DNA from: an uncultured Massilia sp.
Lineage (GTDB): Bacteria; Pseudomonadota; Gammaproteobacteria; Burkholderiales; Burkholderiaceae_D
Reading direction: 5' to 3'
Length of the DNA stretch: 64,000 bases
Assembly: GCF_913773735.1 (NCBI RefSeq)
Contig: NZ_CAJYEB010000003.1
Location: forward strand, 152,358 to 216,357
Made by a program: the position numbers and the translations under genes. Shown one piece after another: positions 16,487-28,856 of the stretch. Each line of letters opens with the position of its first letter. The first letter of the stretch is position 1. The notes beneath the pieces are model-generated. The model was given only the letters and a program-made list of their open reading frames with translations. It was not told where the DNA came from and did not search any database.

Positions 16487-17074
16487 TCACGCTTCCTTCA
16501 TGCCGCCCCAGCGCGGGGCGAGCGCATTCTCCACACCCAGCAGGTCCATGACGCGCGCGACCGTGTGGTCGACCATCTCGTCGATGGTGGCGGGACGGTG
16601 GTAGAAGCTGGGCAGCGGGGGAAAGACGATGCCGCCCATCTCGGTGACGGCGGTCATGTTGCGCAGGTGCGCCAGGTTGAACGGCGTCTCGCGCACCATC
16701 AGCACGAGGCGGCGCCTCTCCTTCAGCACCACGTCGGCGGCGCGCGTGACGAGGTTGTCCGACAGGCCGTGCGCGACGGCGCCCAGGGTCTTCATCGAGC
16801 AGGGCGCGATGACCATGCCGGCGGTGGGGAACGAACCGCTGGCGATCGATGCGCCGATGTCGCGGTTGCGGTGCACCACGTGGGCGAGCGCCTCGACGTC
16901 GCGCCGTTGCAGGCCGGTTTCCTGGTGCAGGGTGAGGGTGGCGGCGTCGGACACCACGAGGTGGGTCTCGACGCCGGGACTGGCGCCCAGCCTCTGCAGC
17001 AGCCGCACGCCGTAGACCGCGCCGGTCGCGCCGGTGATGGCGACGACGATCCGGCGTGGCGCAGACTCAGTCAT
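16487..17074 (-). CDS. ubiX: Flavin prenyltransferase UbiX
   Basis: The 195-residue product starts [20 protein letters not shown], with the FMN-binding Rossmann signature [10 protein letters not shown], the conserved [25 protein letters not shown] segment split over residues 79-104, and [15 protein letters not shown] with the prenyl-phosphate-binding basic residues. UbiX makes prenylated FMN, the cofactor of the UbiD decarboxylase in ubiquinone synthesis. Its start overlaps the end of grxD by 8 bases, so the two are likely translated from one message. Confidence 0.95.
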   Translation of the reverse strand: MTESAPRRIVVAITGATGAVYGVRLLQRLGASPGVETHLVVSDAATLTLHQETGLQRRDVEALAHVVHRNRDIGASIASGSFPTAGMVIAPCSMKTLGAVAHGLSDNLVTRAADVVLKERRRLVLMVRETPFNLAHLRNMTAVTEMGGIVFPPLPSFYHRPATIDEMVDHTVARVMDLLGVENALAPRWGGMKEA

Positions 17075-17384
17075 TCTTCTTGAACATCGCTTGCAGCTCG
17101 CCCGACTCGTACATCTCGGTCATGATGTCCGAGCCGCCGACGAACTCGCCGTTCACGTACAGCTGCGGGATGGTCGGCCAGTTCGAGTATTCCTTGATGC
17201 CCTGGCGTACTTCCGCATCGTCCAGCACGTTGACGGTGGCGATGTTGTCGACACCGCAGGCCTTCAGGATTTGGATCGCGCGACCCGAAAAGCCGCATTG
17301 CGGGAACTGGGCGGTGCCCTTCATGAACAGCACGACGGGCGTGTTGGTCACGGTTTCTTTGATCCAGGTTTGTACGTCGCTCAT
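17067..17384 (-). CDS. grxD: Monothiol glutaredoxin, Grx4 family
   Basis: The 105-residue product starts [20 protein letters not shown] and has the CGFS active site at residues 30-33, then [19 protein letters not shown] (glutathione-binding TIPQ and GG-x-D). The CGFS class carries a labile [2Fe-2S] cluster bridged between dimers or with BolA proteins and takes part in iron-sulfur delivery. GAGG lies 9 bases before the ATG. A BolA-like gene occurs at 49494 but is not adjacent. The downstream ubiX overlaps by 8 bases. Confidence 0.95.
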   Translation of the reverse strand: MSDVQTWIKETVTNTPVVLFMKGTAQFPQCGFSGRAIQILKACGVDNIATVNVLDDAEVRQGIKEYSNWPTIPQLYVNGEFVGGSDIMTEMYESGELQAMFKKND

Positions 17385-17555
17385 GGTGTGTCGCCTCAGG
17401 GGAAAAGTCGTCGATGGCGGCATTTTATAAGAAAACCGCACGGCGGGTGCGTGGCCATGCCGGCCGCCGTCGCCGGAAAAAGGCAATATGTCAAGGCTGG
17501 CAACGGTGCGCGATGCGGTATGATCGCGCGGACCGTCACTCACCTGGATATCGTC

Positions 17556-17843
17556 ATGCAACAGCGCCCGCCCGGCACGCCTTCGCCCGGTTTCAACTTC
17601 GCCATTGCCGCCGTGCTCGGCCTGACCGGCACCGCCGACCTGGCCTACGGCATCATGCACATGGCGTTCGGCCACCTGCTGACCGGCCTGGGCGCCACCG
17701 CCTACGCGGTCCTGCTGGTGCGCGAAGGCCTGCACATCCGCCGCACCGGCCAGCGCGCGCTGGCGCCCAGGCGCATGGCGCAGGCGGGGTTCGCGTGCCT
17801 GGCCGTGTTCCTGCTGGGGATCCTCCTCAAGGGATGGGGTTGA
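17556..17843 (+). CDS. Small membrane protein of unknown function
   Basis: The 95-residue product (start [20 protein letters not shown]) has three hydrophobic stretches: about 14-33, 36-55 ([20 protein letters not shown]) and 75-93 ([19 protein letters not shown]). A basic loop ([13 protein letters not shown]) separates the second and third, placing it on the cytoplasmic side by the positive-inside rule. No family is recognised. The ribosome site is weak (GGA, 8 bases upstream). It is divergent from grxD and convergent with the GNAT gene. Confidence 0.6.
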   Translation: MQQRPPGTPSPGFNFAIAAVLGLTGTADLAYGIMHMAFGHLLTGLGATAYAVLLVREGLHIRRTGQRALAPRRMAQAGFACLAVFLLGILLKGWG

Positions 17844-17892
17844 ACGCAAGTCCGGCGCCCGCCGGACATGCGACGGCGGCATGGCGCGGGCG

Positions 17893-18342
17893 TCACCCCA
17901 CCCGCTTGCCCAGGCAGATCGATACCTCGCGCCCCGCATACCTGCCGTAGGCATCGATCGGCGCGTAGCCATGGCGCAGGTAGAAGCCGACCGCGCGCGC
18001 GTTGACCCTGCGCGTGGACAGCCGGATCTCGCGATAGCCCAGCGTCACCGCCTGCGCTTCCAGCGCCGCCAGCAGCGCGCGACCGGCGCCGCTGCCCGGG
18101 CGCGCGTACATGCGCTTGAGTTCCGCCACGCCCGGCGCCAGCGGCCGCAGCGCGCCGCAGCCGCATGGCTGGCCGTCCGCTGCGCGCGCCACCAGGAAGG
18201 CGGCGCCGGCGCCGCGCACGTCGGCCGCGTCGAACGACGAGGCCCCGCTGTCGCCCGTGATCGCCGCCAGCGCCGCGTCGAGTTCGGCGACCAGCGCGCG
18301 CGCTTCCAGGCCGCCCGGATCGGCGGCGGCGCAGGCGATCAT
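17893..18342 (-). CDS. GNAT family N-acetyltransferase
   Basis: The 149-residue product has the acetyl-CoA loop in [20 protein letters not shown] (basic-x-G-x-G-A-G) and the C-terminal motif [30 protein letters not shown] typical of small stand-alone acetyltransferases. It lies 4 bases downstream of tex on the same strand and is probably co-transcribed with it. The acceptor is unknown. Confidence 0.85.
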   Translation of the reverse strand: MIACAAADPGGLEARALVAELDAALAAITGDSGASSFDAADVRGAGAAFLVARAADGQPCGCGALRPLAPGVAELKRMYARPGSGAGRALLAALEAQAVTLGYREIRLSTRRVNARAVGFYLRHGYAPIDAYGRYAGREVSICLGKRVG

Positions 18343-18346
18343 GCGC

Positions 18347-20716
<2,370 letters not shown>

Positions 20717-20813
20717 TGCGTTTTCGTGGATCGTGAGTCGAGCGGCAATGATACGCAAACGCGCGCATTGCGCCAGTCTTGACAGCGATCCCGCGTCCTG
20801 CCCCGCGACGGCC

Positions 20814-21887
20814 TCACTCCACGGCGCGCCACCAGGCCGTGCCCGGCTGCGGCCGGCGCAGGTCGAGCGGCTCGCCCATCTCCGGCGTCGCCATCGCCAC
20901 GCCGCGCGCCTGCGCCAGCGCCGCGATGCGCTCGAACGGTTCCTGCCAGCGGTGCATGCCCAGGTCGAAGGTGCCGTTATGGATCGGCACCAGGTGCTTG
21001 CCGCCCAGGTCGAGGAAGGCCTGCAGCGTCTGTTCCGGCTGCATGTGCACGTCCGGCCACAGCTTGTCGTAGGCGCCCGTCTCCAGCAGCGCCACGTCGA
21101 ACGGGCCGTACTTGGCGCCGATCTCGCCAAAGCCCTTGAAATAACCGGTGTCGCCGCTGAAGAACAGGCGCAGGCCGTCGTGCAGCACGACCCAGGACGC
21201 CCACAGCGTCGCGTTGCCATCCAGCGGCGTGCGGCCCGAGAAGTGCTGGGCCGGCGTGGCCACGAAGCGCACGCCGTCGATCGTCGTGCCCTCCCACCAG
21301 TCGAATTCCTGCACCCTGGCCGCGTCGACGCCCCAGTCCACCAGGCGCCTGCCCACGCCCAGCGGCGCCAGGAAGTGCGCGGTCTTGCCGGCCAGCGCCA
21401 GGATCGCCGCATGGTCGAGGTGGTCGTAATGGTCGTGCGACAGGATCACCGCCTTGATCGGCGGCAGTTCCTCGATGCCGATCGGCGGCGCATGGAAACG
21501 CGCCGGCCCGGCCCACTGCACGGGCGAGGCGCGCCGCGAGAACACCGGATCGGTGAGGTAGAACTCGCCGCCCAGCTTGAGCAGCATGGTCGAGTGGCCG
21601 AGGCGGTACAGGGTCTGGTCCGGCGCCGCCAGCAGCGCCGCGCGGCTCAAGGGCCGCACCGGGATGGCGGCGGACGGTACCGTGCCGGCCGGCTTGTCGA
21701 ACATGGCCTTCCACCACAGGCGCGCCATGTCGCCCAGGCCGAGCTTGCTCATGGGGACCGGATTGCGGAACTTCCCGTCGTGGAACTGGGAAGACGTGTC
21801 GAACGAGGAGGGCGGCGTCGACGCCAGCGTGCGGAAAGTCATGATGAGCAGGGTCCCGAAAAGGATGGCAATGAGCAAGATGCGCAT
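20814..21887 (-). CDS. MBL fold metallo-hydrolase, NAPE-PLD-like, membrane anchored
   Basis: The 357-residue product starts [20 protein letters not shown], an N-terminal membrane anchor or uncleaved signal. The zinc motif is [11 protein letters not shown], followed by THF-type ligands in [24 protein letters not shown] and [12 protein letters not shown]. This pattern is typical of the UlaG/NAPE-PLD-like group of lipid or lactone hydrolases. It is divergent from a TetR gene, with a perfect 16-base palindrome 24 bases upstream of its start codon, so it is very probably the regulated target. Confidence 0.88.
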   Translation of the reverse strand: MRILLIAILFGTLLIMTFRTLASTPPSSFDTSSQFHDGKFRNPVPMSKLGLGDMARLWWKAMFDKPAGTVPSAAIPVRPLSRAALLAAPDQTLYRLGHSTMLLKLGGEFYLTDPVFSRRASPVQWAGPARFHAPPIGIEELPPIKAVILSHDHYDHLDHAAILALAGKTAHFLAPLGVGRRLVDWGVDAARVQEFDWWEGTTIDGVRFVATPAQHFSGRTPLDGNATLWASWVVLHDGLRLFFSGDTGYFKGFGEIGAKYGPFDVALLETGAYDKLWPDVHMQPEQTLQAFLDLGGKHLVPIHNGTFDLGMHRWQEPFERIAALAQARGVAMATPEMGEPLDLRRPQPGTAWWRAVE

Positions 21888-21910
21888 AAAACATGGAAAT
21901 ACGATAAATG

Positions 21911-21926
21911 TACACTGCACAGTGTA
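21911..21926. promoter_or_regulatory. Perfect palindrome, candidate TetR operator
   Basis: TACACTGCACAGTGTA is a perfect 16-base palindrome in the 84-base gap between the divergent metallo-hydrolase and TetR genes, and the only strong dyad there. A related sequence, TACACTGGTCGGTGTA, is found at 42190. Binding by the adjacent TetR protein is inferred. Confidence 0.7.
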
Positions 21927-21971
21927 GTTTTTCCCCATGAAGAAGTAAACCGGTGAGTGTAAAATTATCGG

Positions 21972-22586
21972 ATGAACGCACCAGCCCGCCTTACGGACCG
22001 CAAGCGCGTGGCCATCCTCGCCGCCGCGGCCGACCAGTTCCGCGCGCACGGCTACGAAGCGAGCAGCGTGGACAGCATCGCCGCCGCCGCCGGGGTGTCC
22101 AAGCGCACCGTCTACAACCATTTCCCGAGCAAGGAAGACCTGTTCGCGGAAACCATCGTCCAGCTGTTCCAGAGCAGCACGGATACGCTCGACTACGCCT
22201 ACCGCCGCGACGTCGGCCTGCGCGAGCAACTCGCCGAGCTGCTGGCGCTGAAGCTGCGCACGCTGGCCGACCCGGATTTCATCGGGCTGGCGCGGGTGGC
22301 GGTTTCCGAGGCCATCCACGCCCCCGAGCGCGCGCGGCCGGTGTTCGCGCGCCTGGGCGAGCGCGAGGAGGGCGTGACGGCCTGGGTGCGCGCGGCCCAG
22401 GCCGACGGCCGCCTCAAGCCCGGCGATCCGGCGTTCGCCGCCACGCTGCTGCAGGGGCAGTTGAAGACCTTCGCGTTCTGGCCCCAGGTGACGATGGGCG
22501 CGCCCGCGCCCACCGAGGCCGAGCGGGCGCGGATCGTCGATGCGGCGGTGGCCATGTTCCTGGCGTATTTCGCCGTTACGCCCTGA
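21972..22586 (+). CDS. TetR/AcrR family transcriptional regulator
   Basis: The 204-residue product has the TetR DNA-binding domain at residues 8-55 (RVAILAAAADQFRAHGYEAS, SVDSIAAAAGVSKRTVYNHF) and an all-helical ligand domain resembling the AefR/YcdC-type C-terminal group (FIGLARVAVSEAIHAPERAR). It is divergent from the membrane metallo-hydrolase and likely represses both through the palindrome at 21911. The inducer is unknown. Confidence 0.92.
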   Translation: MNAPARLTDRKRVAILAAAADQFRAHGYEASSVDSIAAAAGVSKRTVYNHFPSKEDLFAETIVQLFQSSTDTLDYAYRRDVGLREQLAELLALKLRTLADPDFIGLARVAVSEAIHAPERARPVFARLGEREEGVTAWVRAAQADGRLKPGDPAFAATLLQGQLKTFAFWPQVTMGAPAPTEAERARIVDAAVAMFLAYFAVTP

Positions 22587-22682
22587 CGCAGCTCGCCGCG
22601 CCGTCGTCCCGGGGCCGGACCGTCCGGCAGCGCCGCGGCGCCTGGACGGCGGACCCCGTCCTTGGTGCCGGCGCCGCGCGGC

Positions 22683-23387
22683 TCATCCGAGCTCCAGCAG
22701 CACGATCTCCGTATCCTCCAGCGCGGCGATGGCCAGCACGGCTTCGCCGGCGATGCCGGCCCCGTCGCGCGGCGCCAGTGCGACGCCGTTGACGGTGGCG
22801 CGTCCGGCCGTCGAGACCAGGTAGGCGCGCAGGCCCGGCGCCAGGCGGTGTGCGATGGTCTGGCCGGCGCGCAGGGTGGCGCCGAGCAGGCGCGCGTCGG
22901 CGTCGATCGCCAGCGCGCCCCGTTCGACGTCGCGGGCATCGCCGCTGGCCAGTACCGTCAGCCGGCCGGCGCGCTGGTGGCGCGGGAAGCGCCGGGTGCG
23001 CCAGGACGGGGCGCCGCCCGTCGCGCGCGGCCGTAGCCAGATCTGGTACAGCGCGGTGTCCACGTCTTCGGCATTGAATTCGGCGTGGCGGATGCCGCTG
23101 CCGGCGCTCATCGCCTGGACGTCGCCGGCGGCCACCGTGGCGCGGTTGCCGAGGCTGTCCTCGTGGGTGATGGCGCCGCGGCGCACGTAGGTCAGGATCT
23201 CGACGTCCTGGTGGCGGTGCATCGGAAAGCCGGAGCGCGGCGCGAATTCGTCGTCGTTCCAGGCGCGCAGCGGGCCGATGGCGCCGTGCGCGGGGTGGCC
23301 CAGGCCGTGGATGGCGACGTGCAGGCGCGCCTTCAGCCAGCCGAGGTCGTTGCCGCCGAGGGCGGCGTAGGGGCGGTGGTCGATCAT
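22683..23387 (-). CDS. Pirin family protein
   Basis: The 234-residue bicupin carries the N-terminal metal-binding pattern of pirins: GFPMHRHQDVEILTYVRRGA with His57 and His59, then GSGIRHAEFN with a further His, and a Glu in the same cupin. Gram-negative members such as YhhW have quercetin 2,3-dioxygenase activity in vitro; the physiological role is usually unknown. It precedes an SDR gene on the same strand that starts at 24191, with a 48-base gap, so the SDR and pirin probably form one transcript under the divergent LysR. Confidence 0.9.
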   Translation of the reverse strand: MIDHRPYAALGGNDLGWLKARLHVAIHGLGHPAHGAIGPLRAWNDDEFAPRSGFPMHRHQDVEILTYVRRGAITHEDSLGNRATVAAGDVQAMSAGSGIRHAEFNAEDVDTALYQIWLRPRATGGAPSWRTRRFPRHQRAGRLTVLASGDARDVERGALAIDADARLLGATLRAGQTIAHRLAPGLRAYLVSTAGRATVNGVALAPRDGAGIAGEAVLAIAALEDTEIVLLELG

Positions 23388-23435
23388 GGTGGTCTCCCGG
23401 CCGCGTCCGCGCGATGGGACGCGGCGTGTCGTGGG

Positions 23436-24191
23436 TCAGATCTGGGCCTGGCCGCCGTCGACGAACAGTTCGATGCCGTTGACGAAGCTGGCGTCATCGG
23501 AAGCCAGGAACACCGCCGCCTTGGCGATCTCGTCCGGGTCGCCGACGCGGCCCAGCGGGATCTGCGCCGCCAGGTAGTCGACCAGGCCCTGCTGGGCGGC
23601 GGCGTCGTTGCCGGCCAGTTCCACCAGGCCCGGCGTGCGGGTGGCGCCCGGGGCGATGGTGTTGACGCGGATGCCGCGGTCCTTCAGGTCGAGGATCCAG
23701 TTGCGGGCGAAGGCGCGCACGGCGGCCTTGCTGGCGGCGTAGACGCTGAAGGCCGGGGTGCCGCTGCTGGCGGCGGTCGAGCCGGTCAGGATCACCGAGG
23801 CGCCGTTGGCCAGCAGCGGCAGCGCCTTCTGCACGGTGAACAGCGTGCCCTTCACGTTGCGCTCGAAGGTGTCGTCGAACTGTTCCTCGGTGATCTCGCC
23901 CAGCGGCAGCATCGAGCCGCCGCCGGCATTCACGTAGACGACGTCGAGGCGGCCGAAGCGCTCGCGGATCTGGGCGTACAGGCCGTCCAGGGCGGACAGG
24001 TCGGCGGAATCGACGCGCAGGCCGAGCGCGTCGTGGCCGATGGCCTGCACGGCGGCGTCCAGTTCGGCCTGGCGGCGGCCGGTGACGATCACCTGCGCGC
24101 CTTCGAGGGCGAAGCGCTTGGCGGCGGCCAGGCCGATGCCGCTGGTGGCGCCGGTGATGAGGGCGATCTTGTTGTCGAGTTTGCGGGTCAT
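23436..24191 (-). CDS. SDR family oxidoreductase
   Basis: The 251-residue classical SDR starts [20 protein letters not shown], with the start supported by AAGGAGC 5 bases upstream. It has [13 protein letters not shown] (N-A-G), catalytic Ser in [11 protein letters not shown]-x-x-x-K in [11 protein letters not shown], and the C-terminal [16 protein letters not shown] ending. The Arg in [12 protein letters not shown] suggests NADP preference. It is divergent from the LysR gene at 24422, with a LysR-box-like dyad between them. Confidence 0.92.
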   Translation of the reverse strand: MTRKLDNKIALITGATSGIGLAAAKRFALEGAQVIVTGRRQAELDAAVQAIGHDALGLRVDSADLSALDGLYAQIRERFGRLDVVYVNAGGGSMLPLGEITEEQFDDTFERNVKGTLFTVQKALPLLANGASVILTGSTAASSGTPAFSVYAASKAAVRAFARNWILDLKDRGIRVNTIAPGATRTPGLVELAGNDAAAQQGLVDYLAAQIPLGRVGDPDEIAKAAVFLASDDASFVNGIELFVDGGQAQI

Positions 24192-24294
24192 GATGGGCTC
24201 CTTGGTAAGTGGTCGGTGCGGTTGGCGGGGCGTTGTGCAGTCCCGATGTGAAGCATCGTACCGAGGAAGCCGTCGCATTAAAATAGCATTGATC

Positions 24295-24309
24295 GCAAAC
24301 TATCTTTGC
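24295..24309. promoter_or_regulatory. Candidate LysR box in SDR/lysR divergent promoter
   Basis: GCAAA (24295-24299) and TTTGC (24305-24309) form a perfect inverted repeat with a 5-base spacer, in the only AT-rich part of the 230-base gap between the divergent SDR and lysR genes. This is the expected place for a regulator-binding dyad. Confidence 0.5.
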
Positions 24310-24421
24310 AAATTTGTAGGGTATGCGCCATCGCCCCGGCCATCGGCCCGGTATCGTGAAACGTGCGGATGGCTTACCATGTCGGGTCCTGCCGTTCATG
24401 CATGACAAGACAAAGGGAGAC

Positions 24422-25339
24422 ATGTCGACACTGCCCGACTTCGAAGGACTGGCGATGTTCGCCAAGGTGGCCGAGGAGCGTTCGTTCGCGGCGGCCGCGC
24501 GCGCGCTCGGCGTGTCGGTGGCGACGGTGTCGCGCGCCGTCGCCCGGCTCGAGGAGCGCCTCGGCGCGCGCATGCTCAACCGCACATCGCGCCAGCTGGC
24601 GCTGACGGAGTTCGGCCGCACCGTCGCCGACAGCGCGCTGCGCGTGCTGCACGAAGCCGAGCAGGTCGAGGGCGCCGCGCGCGAACTGTCGGCGCGCCCG
24701 CGCGGCCTGGTGCGCCTGGCCGTGCCGATGTCCTTCGGGATGCGCTGGGTGGCGCCGCTGCTGCCGGCGTTCTTCCGGGAGTACCCGGACGTGTCGGTCG
24801 ACCTGTACCTGAGCGACGCCACGGTCGACCTGGTCGGCCAGGGCTTCGACGCCGCGCTGCGCATCGCCGTGCTGCCCGACTCCTCGCTGGTGGCGAAAAA
24901 GCTGTGCCCGGTCGCCCAGGTCCTCGTGGCGGCGCCCGCCTACCTGGAGCGCTTCGGCACGCCACGCCATCCTGCCGACCTGGACGACCATGCCTGCCTG
25001 GGCTATTGCCATCGCTCCCGCATCGATACCTGGCGCTTCACGCGCGCGGGCGAGACGATCGACGTCAAGCCGTCCGGGCCGCTGCGCGTGACGAATGCCG
25101 ACGCGCTGCTGCCGACCGTGCTGGCGGGCATGGCGATCGCCGAGTTCCCGGAATTCATCGCCGCCGAGTACGTGCGCGACGGTCGCCTGGCGACGATCCT
25201 GGACGACTGGGCGATGGCGCGCGGCGGCCTGTACTTCGTCACGCCGTCGGCGCGCACGCGGCCGGCCAAGGTCGAGGCGCTGGCCGAATTCTTCGCGCGC
25301 CACCTGGCCGCGCCGGACTGGCGCCTGGTGACGCGGTGA
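24422..25339 (+). CDS. LysR family transcriptional regulator
   Basis: The 305-residue product starts MSTLPDFEGLAMFAKVAEER with a GGGAG ribosome site just upstream. The winged helix lies at residues 6-65 (FAAAARALGVSVATVSRAVA), followed by a substrate-binding domain (LVRLAVPMSFGMRWVAPLLPA). It belongs to the CrgA-like subgroup, whose members often control divergent oxidoreductases. Here the SDR and pirin genes on the other strand are the predicted targets. Confidence 0.92.
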   Translation: MSTLPDFEGLAMFAKVAEERSFAAAARALGVSVATVSRAVARLEERLGARMLNRTSRQLALTEFGRTVADSALRVLHEAEQVEGAARELSARPRGLVRLAVPMSFGMRWVAPLLPAFFREYPDVSVDLYLSDATVDLVGQGFDAALRIAVLPDSSLVAKKLCPVAQVLVAAPAYLERFGTPRHPADLDDHACLGYCHRSRIDTWRFTRAGETIDVKPSGPLRVTNADALLPTVLAGMAIAEFPEFIAAEYVRDGRLATILDDWAMARGGLYFVTPSARTRPAKVEALAEFFARHLAAPDWRLVTR

Positions 25340-25497
25340 GGCGGGCACCCGGCAAAGCGTCTTTCCCGAGGGGGGCGATGCGAAAAATGCCGCGCCGGGG
25401 GCTGGCAAAGACGCCCGCTAGCGTGTAACTTCTACTCCTTTCGGCCCGTAAAGTTTTCACTGCTACGTGCGATTCCGAACAAAACAGTAGGGGTCGC

Positions 25498-28400
25498 ATG
25501 GCGGATAATAGGAATTGTTGTTTTTTCAAATTCGGACTCGTGAGACCCATGCACACAGTTGATTTTCACCGCGACGACACCAGCGACGCACCTCCGGCCC
25601 GGACGTCCGCCCCGGCCCGTGCCCCGGCCCTGCCCGCACCGGTGTTGAGCTGGCTGCAAAGGGTCGAAGCGGCAGCGCATCCGCAACCCAAGCTGACCGC
25701 CGAACTCGCCGACCCCAAGGCGGTCCAGTACAAATTCGTTTATGTCATGGCCCCCACCAGCGGCGGCCGCCACGTCGCGATCTGCCTGTGCAAGGCTCGC
25801 CTGCGTCCGAACGGCGACGTCGCCGCGGCCAGCCCGGTCGGCGAGGTGTTCTCGCTGCTGTCGGCGCCGCCCAGCTACCTCGAAGGCGACGACGAGGACC
25901 TGGTGCGCTTCTTCATCGCGATGCGCAGCGGCTCGAACCAGAGCACCAGCGCGACCGAGCCCAAGGGCAAGGTCGGCGCGATCCTGCTGCAGATGCTGCT
26001 CGCGCAGGGCAAGCTGCTGTGGGCGAACTCCTGGTCCGACATGGGCAACGGCCTGCTGTACCCGCTGCAGGCCGGTCCGGTGCGCGAAGCCAACCTCACG
26101 TGGCGCGACGAAGGCCGCAGCGCCAAGCTGGGCTGGTCGGTGGAGCCGGCCAAGGGCGCCACGCACCCGGGCGCCGACCTGGTCGACTACATGCTGCCGA
26201 CCGATCCGCCGTGGTACATCGACAACCTGTCCTGCGGTCCGCTGTCCCTGAACCGCGGCGGCATCGACATCTCGCTGGCCGACCTGCAGGCGCTGGTGTC
26301 GCAGGCGCCGCTGCTCACCGGCACCGACAAGAAGCGCGTGTCGCAACTGCTGCTGGCGCACGGCCTGCAGCAACTGATGCCGCTGCCGCAGCCGCTCACG
26401 CAGCGCATCCGCACCGACGTGAAGCCGCAGCCACACCTGTTGCTGGATGCGCTGCAGGTGGCCGACGGCACGACCCAGCGCTGGCAGGATTTCGCCGTGC
26501 TGTCGTTCGACTACGACGGCCAGCGCATTTCGTTCGACCCGGCCCAGCGCGTGGTGCGCCAGATCGGCGAGGTCACCGAAGTCATCCAGCGCAACGAAGC
26601 CTTCGAAGCCGCCGCGCTCGACATGCTGCAAGAGATCGGTTTCCACAAACCCGTCACGGCACCGCTGTCGGCATTGGCTGGCGCGCAATTGCTGGATAGC
26701 CAGGCGCACTGGCTGCGCTTTGCCGAAAACGAGCTCGACGCGCTGTCCGACCTCGGCTGGCACGTGCAGAAGTCGCCCAAGTACCGCTACGACGTGGTGC
26801 CGGTCGAAGACTGGTATGCCGAGATCGACGAGCCGCCCGAGGCCGGCAATGCCTGGTTCGAGCTGGAGCTGGGCATCGTGGTGGCCAGGAAGCGCGTGCC
26901 GCTGCTGCCGGTGCTGGTGCAGCTGATCCGCAGCGCGCCGCTCGACTTCAATCCGGACGTGCTGGCGGTGCACCAGGAAGCCGACCAGATGCTGGCCACG
27001 CTGCCCGACGGCCTGCGCGTGGCGCTGCCCTGGGGGCGCGTCAAGCCGATCCTGTCGACGCTGGGCGAGCTGTACTTCAACGACAAGATCAAGGACCGGG
27101 TGCGCCTGTCGACGCTGGACGCGGCGCGCCTCGAGGAACTGGCGCGCGGCGCCGCGTTCACCTGGACCGGCGGCGAGCGCCTGCGCGAGACCGGCCGCAA
27201 GCTGAGCCAGTTCGGCAAGGTCAAGAAGGTGGAGGCGCCCAAGGGCCTGCAGGCCAGCTTGCGCGACTACCAGCTCGACGGCCTGGCCTGGATGCAGTTC
27301 CTGCGCGAATACGATCTGGGCGGCATCCTGGCCGACGACATGGGCCTGGGCAAGACGGTGCAGACCATCGCCCACATCCTGACCGAGAAGGAAGCGGGCC
27401 GCCTCACCAATCCCGCGCTGGTGATCGCCCCGACCAGCCTGATGGCCAACTGGATGGAAGAAGCCGCGCGCTTCGCCCCCAGCCTGAAGGTGCTGCTGTT
27501 GCAGGGCAAGGAGCGCATGGACCTGTTCGACGAGATCGACAAGGCCGACATCGTGCTGACCACCTACGCGCTGCTGCCGCGCGACGAGGAAAAGCTGCGC
27601 GAGCACGAGTACCACCTGGTCATCCTGGACGAATCGCACTACATCAAGAACACCCGCTCCAAGGCGGCCCAGACGGCCGGCTCGCTGAACGCGCGCCACC
27701 GCCTGTGCCTGTCCGGCACGCCGCTGGAAAACCACCTGGGCGAGCTGTGGTCGCAGTTCCACTTCCTGCTGCCGGGCCTGCTGGGCGACGAAAAGACCTT
27801 CAATACCCAGTTCCGCCACCCGATCGAGCGCCAGGACGACCCGGTGCGCCGCACGCTGCTGAACCGCCGCATCAAGCCCTTCCTGCTGCGCCGCACGAAG
27901 GACAACGTGGCGAAGGAACTGCCGCAAAAGACCGAGATGATCCGCCGCATCGAGATCAGCGGCCCGCAGCGCGACCTGTACGAGACCGTGCGCCTGGCGA
28001 TGGACAAGAAGGTGCGCGAGGAAATCGACCGCAAGGGCGTGGCGCGCAGCCAGATCGTGATCCTGGAGGCGCTCCTGAAGCTGCGCCAGGTCTGCTGCGA
28101 CCCGCGCCTGGTGAAGGCGATGCCGGCCAAGAAGAACACGGCAGCCGTCTCGGCCAAGCTGACCGACCTGATGCAGATGGTCGACGACCTGCTGGGCGAA
28201 GGCCGCAAGATCCTGGTGTTCTCGCAGTTCACCAGCATGCTCGGCCTGATCGAGGAAGAGCTGGAGGCGCGCAAGATCCCCTACGCGATCCTGACCGGCG
28301 AGACGCGCGACCGCTCGGCCCAGGTGGCCGCGTTCCAGCAGGGCGCCGTGCCGATCTTCCTGATCAGCCTGAAGGCCGGCGGCGTCGGCCTGAACCTGAC

Positions 28401-28668
28401 GGCGGCCGACACCGTGATCCACTACGACCCGTGGTGGAACCCGGCGGCCGAGAACCAGGCCACCGACCGCGCCTGGCGCATCGGCCAGGACAAGCCGGTG
28501 TTCGTGTACAAGCTGATCGCCAAGGGCACGCTGGAAGAAAAGATCCAGCTGCTGCAGCAGAAGAAGTCGGAACTAGCGCAGTCGATCCTGGCCGAAGGCG
28601 AATCGCAGAAGATGGCGCTGACGCAGGAAGACCTGCAGGCGATCTTCGCGCCGCTGGACGACGCTTGA
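25498..28668 (+). CDS. SNF2-family DEAD/DEAH-type helicase
   Basis: The 1056-residue product has an N-terminal region of about 570 residues of unknown structure and a C-terminal SNF2 engine. Walker A is ADDMGLGKTVQT (about 611-622), motif II DESHYIKN (about 710), motif III LSGTPLEN, motif V GGVGLNLTAAD and motif VI QATDRAWRIGQ (about 986). Such HepA/RapA-like proteins translocate on DNA to displace polymerase or other proteins. The start at 25498 is preceded by AGGGG; an ATG at 25549 is an alternative that would drop 17 residues. It ends at a strong terminator and stands alone. Confidence 0.92.
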   Translation: MADNRNCCFFKFGLVRPMHTVDFHRDDTSDAPPARTSAPARAPALPAPVLSWLQRVEAAAHPQPKLTAELADPKAVQYKFVYVMAPTSGGRHVAICLCKARLRPNGDVAAASPVGEVFSLLSAPPSYLEGDDEDLVRFFIAMRSGSNQSTSATEPKGKVGAILLQMLLAQGKLLWANSWSDMGNGLLYPLQAGPVREANLTWRDEGRSAKLGWSVEPAKGATHPGADLVDYMLPTDPPWYIDNLSCGPLSLNRGGIDISLADLQALVSQAPLLTGTDKKRVSQLLLAHGLQQLMPLPQPLTQRIRTDVKPQPHLLLDALQVADGTTQRWQDFAVLSFDYDGQRISFDPAQRVVRQIGEVTEVIQRNEAFEAAALDMLQEIGFHKPVTAPLSALAGAQLLDSQAHWLRFAENELDALSDLGWHVQKSPKYRYDVVPVEDWYAEIDEPPEAGNAWFELELGIVVARKRVPLLPVLVQLIRSAPLDFNPDVLAVHQEADQMLATLPDGLRVALPWGRVKPILSTLGELYFNDKIKDRVRLSTLDAARLEELARGAAFTWTGGERLRETGRKLSQFGKVKKVEAPKGLQASLRDYQLDGLAWMQFLREYDLGGILADDMGLGKTVQTIAHILTEKEAGRLTNPALVIAPTSLMANWMEEAARFAPSLKVLLLQGKERMDLFDEIDKADIVLTTYALLPRDEEKLREHEYHLVILDESHYIKNTRSKAAQTAGSLNARHRLCLSGTPLENHLGELWSQFHFLLPGLLGDEKTFNTQFRHPIERQDDPVRRTLLNRRIKPFLLRRTKDNVAKELPQKTEMIRRIEISGPQRDLYETVRLAMDKKVREEIDRKGVARSQIVILEALLKLRQVCCDPRLVKAMPAKKNTAAVSAKLTDLMQMVDDLLGEGRKILVFSQFTSMLGLIEEELEARKIPYAILTGETRDRSAQVAAFQQGAVPIFLISLKAGGVGLNLTAADTVIHYDPWWNPAAENQATDRAWRIGQDKPVFVYKLIAKGTLEEKIQLLQQKKSELAQSILAEGESQKMALTQEDLQAIFAPLDDA

Positions 28669-28694
28669 CCCGTGCCGCTTCCGGTAGCGCCATC

Positions 28695-28723
28695 GCCTCC
28701 GCCCGCGCGGGGGCTTTTTTTTT
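28695..28723 (+). terminator. Rho-independent terminator after SNF2 helicase
   Basis: GCCTCCGC pairs with GCGGGGGC (one mismatch) across a CCGC loop, followed directly by nine T residues. It begins 27 bases after the helicase stop codon and is the clearest intrinsic terminator in the window. Confidence 0.92.
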
Positions 28724-28766
28724 GATGCTGCCGTGATCCGTATGCAGGGCGCGTGATCCACGCAAC

Positions 28767-28788
28767 GTATAGAGGACGTCGTCTATAC
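28767..28788. promoter_or_regulatory. Inverted repeat upstream of the two-component genes
   Basis: GTATAGA and TCTATAC form a perfect dyad with an 8-base spacer, about 70-90 bases before the histidine kinase start codon. It sits between the helicase terminator and the kinase gene, so it belongs to the kinase promoter. It could bind a dimeric regulator; the binder is unknown. Confidence 0.5.
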
Positions 28789-28856
28789 AAAATGGATGAG
28801 CGGGCACTATACTTGCGGCAGCACATTGTCCGTAATCAATCCACATCGGAAAGCCC

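Noticed and set aside
25432..28422. Open frame of 996 codons antisense to the SNF2 helicase
   Set aside because: The helicase has intact motifs on the plus strand. The antisense product is low-complexity (Gln/His/Arg/Leu) with no recognisable fold.
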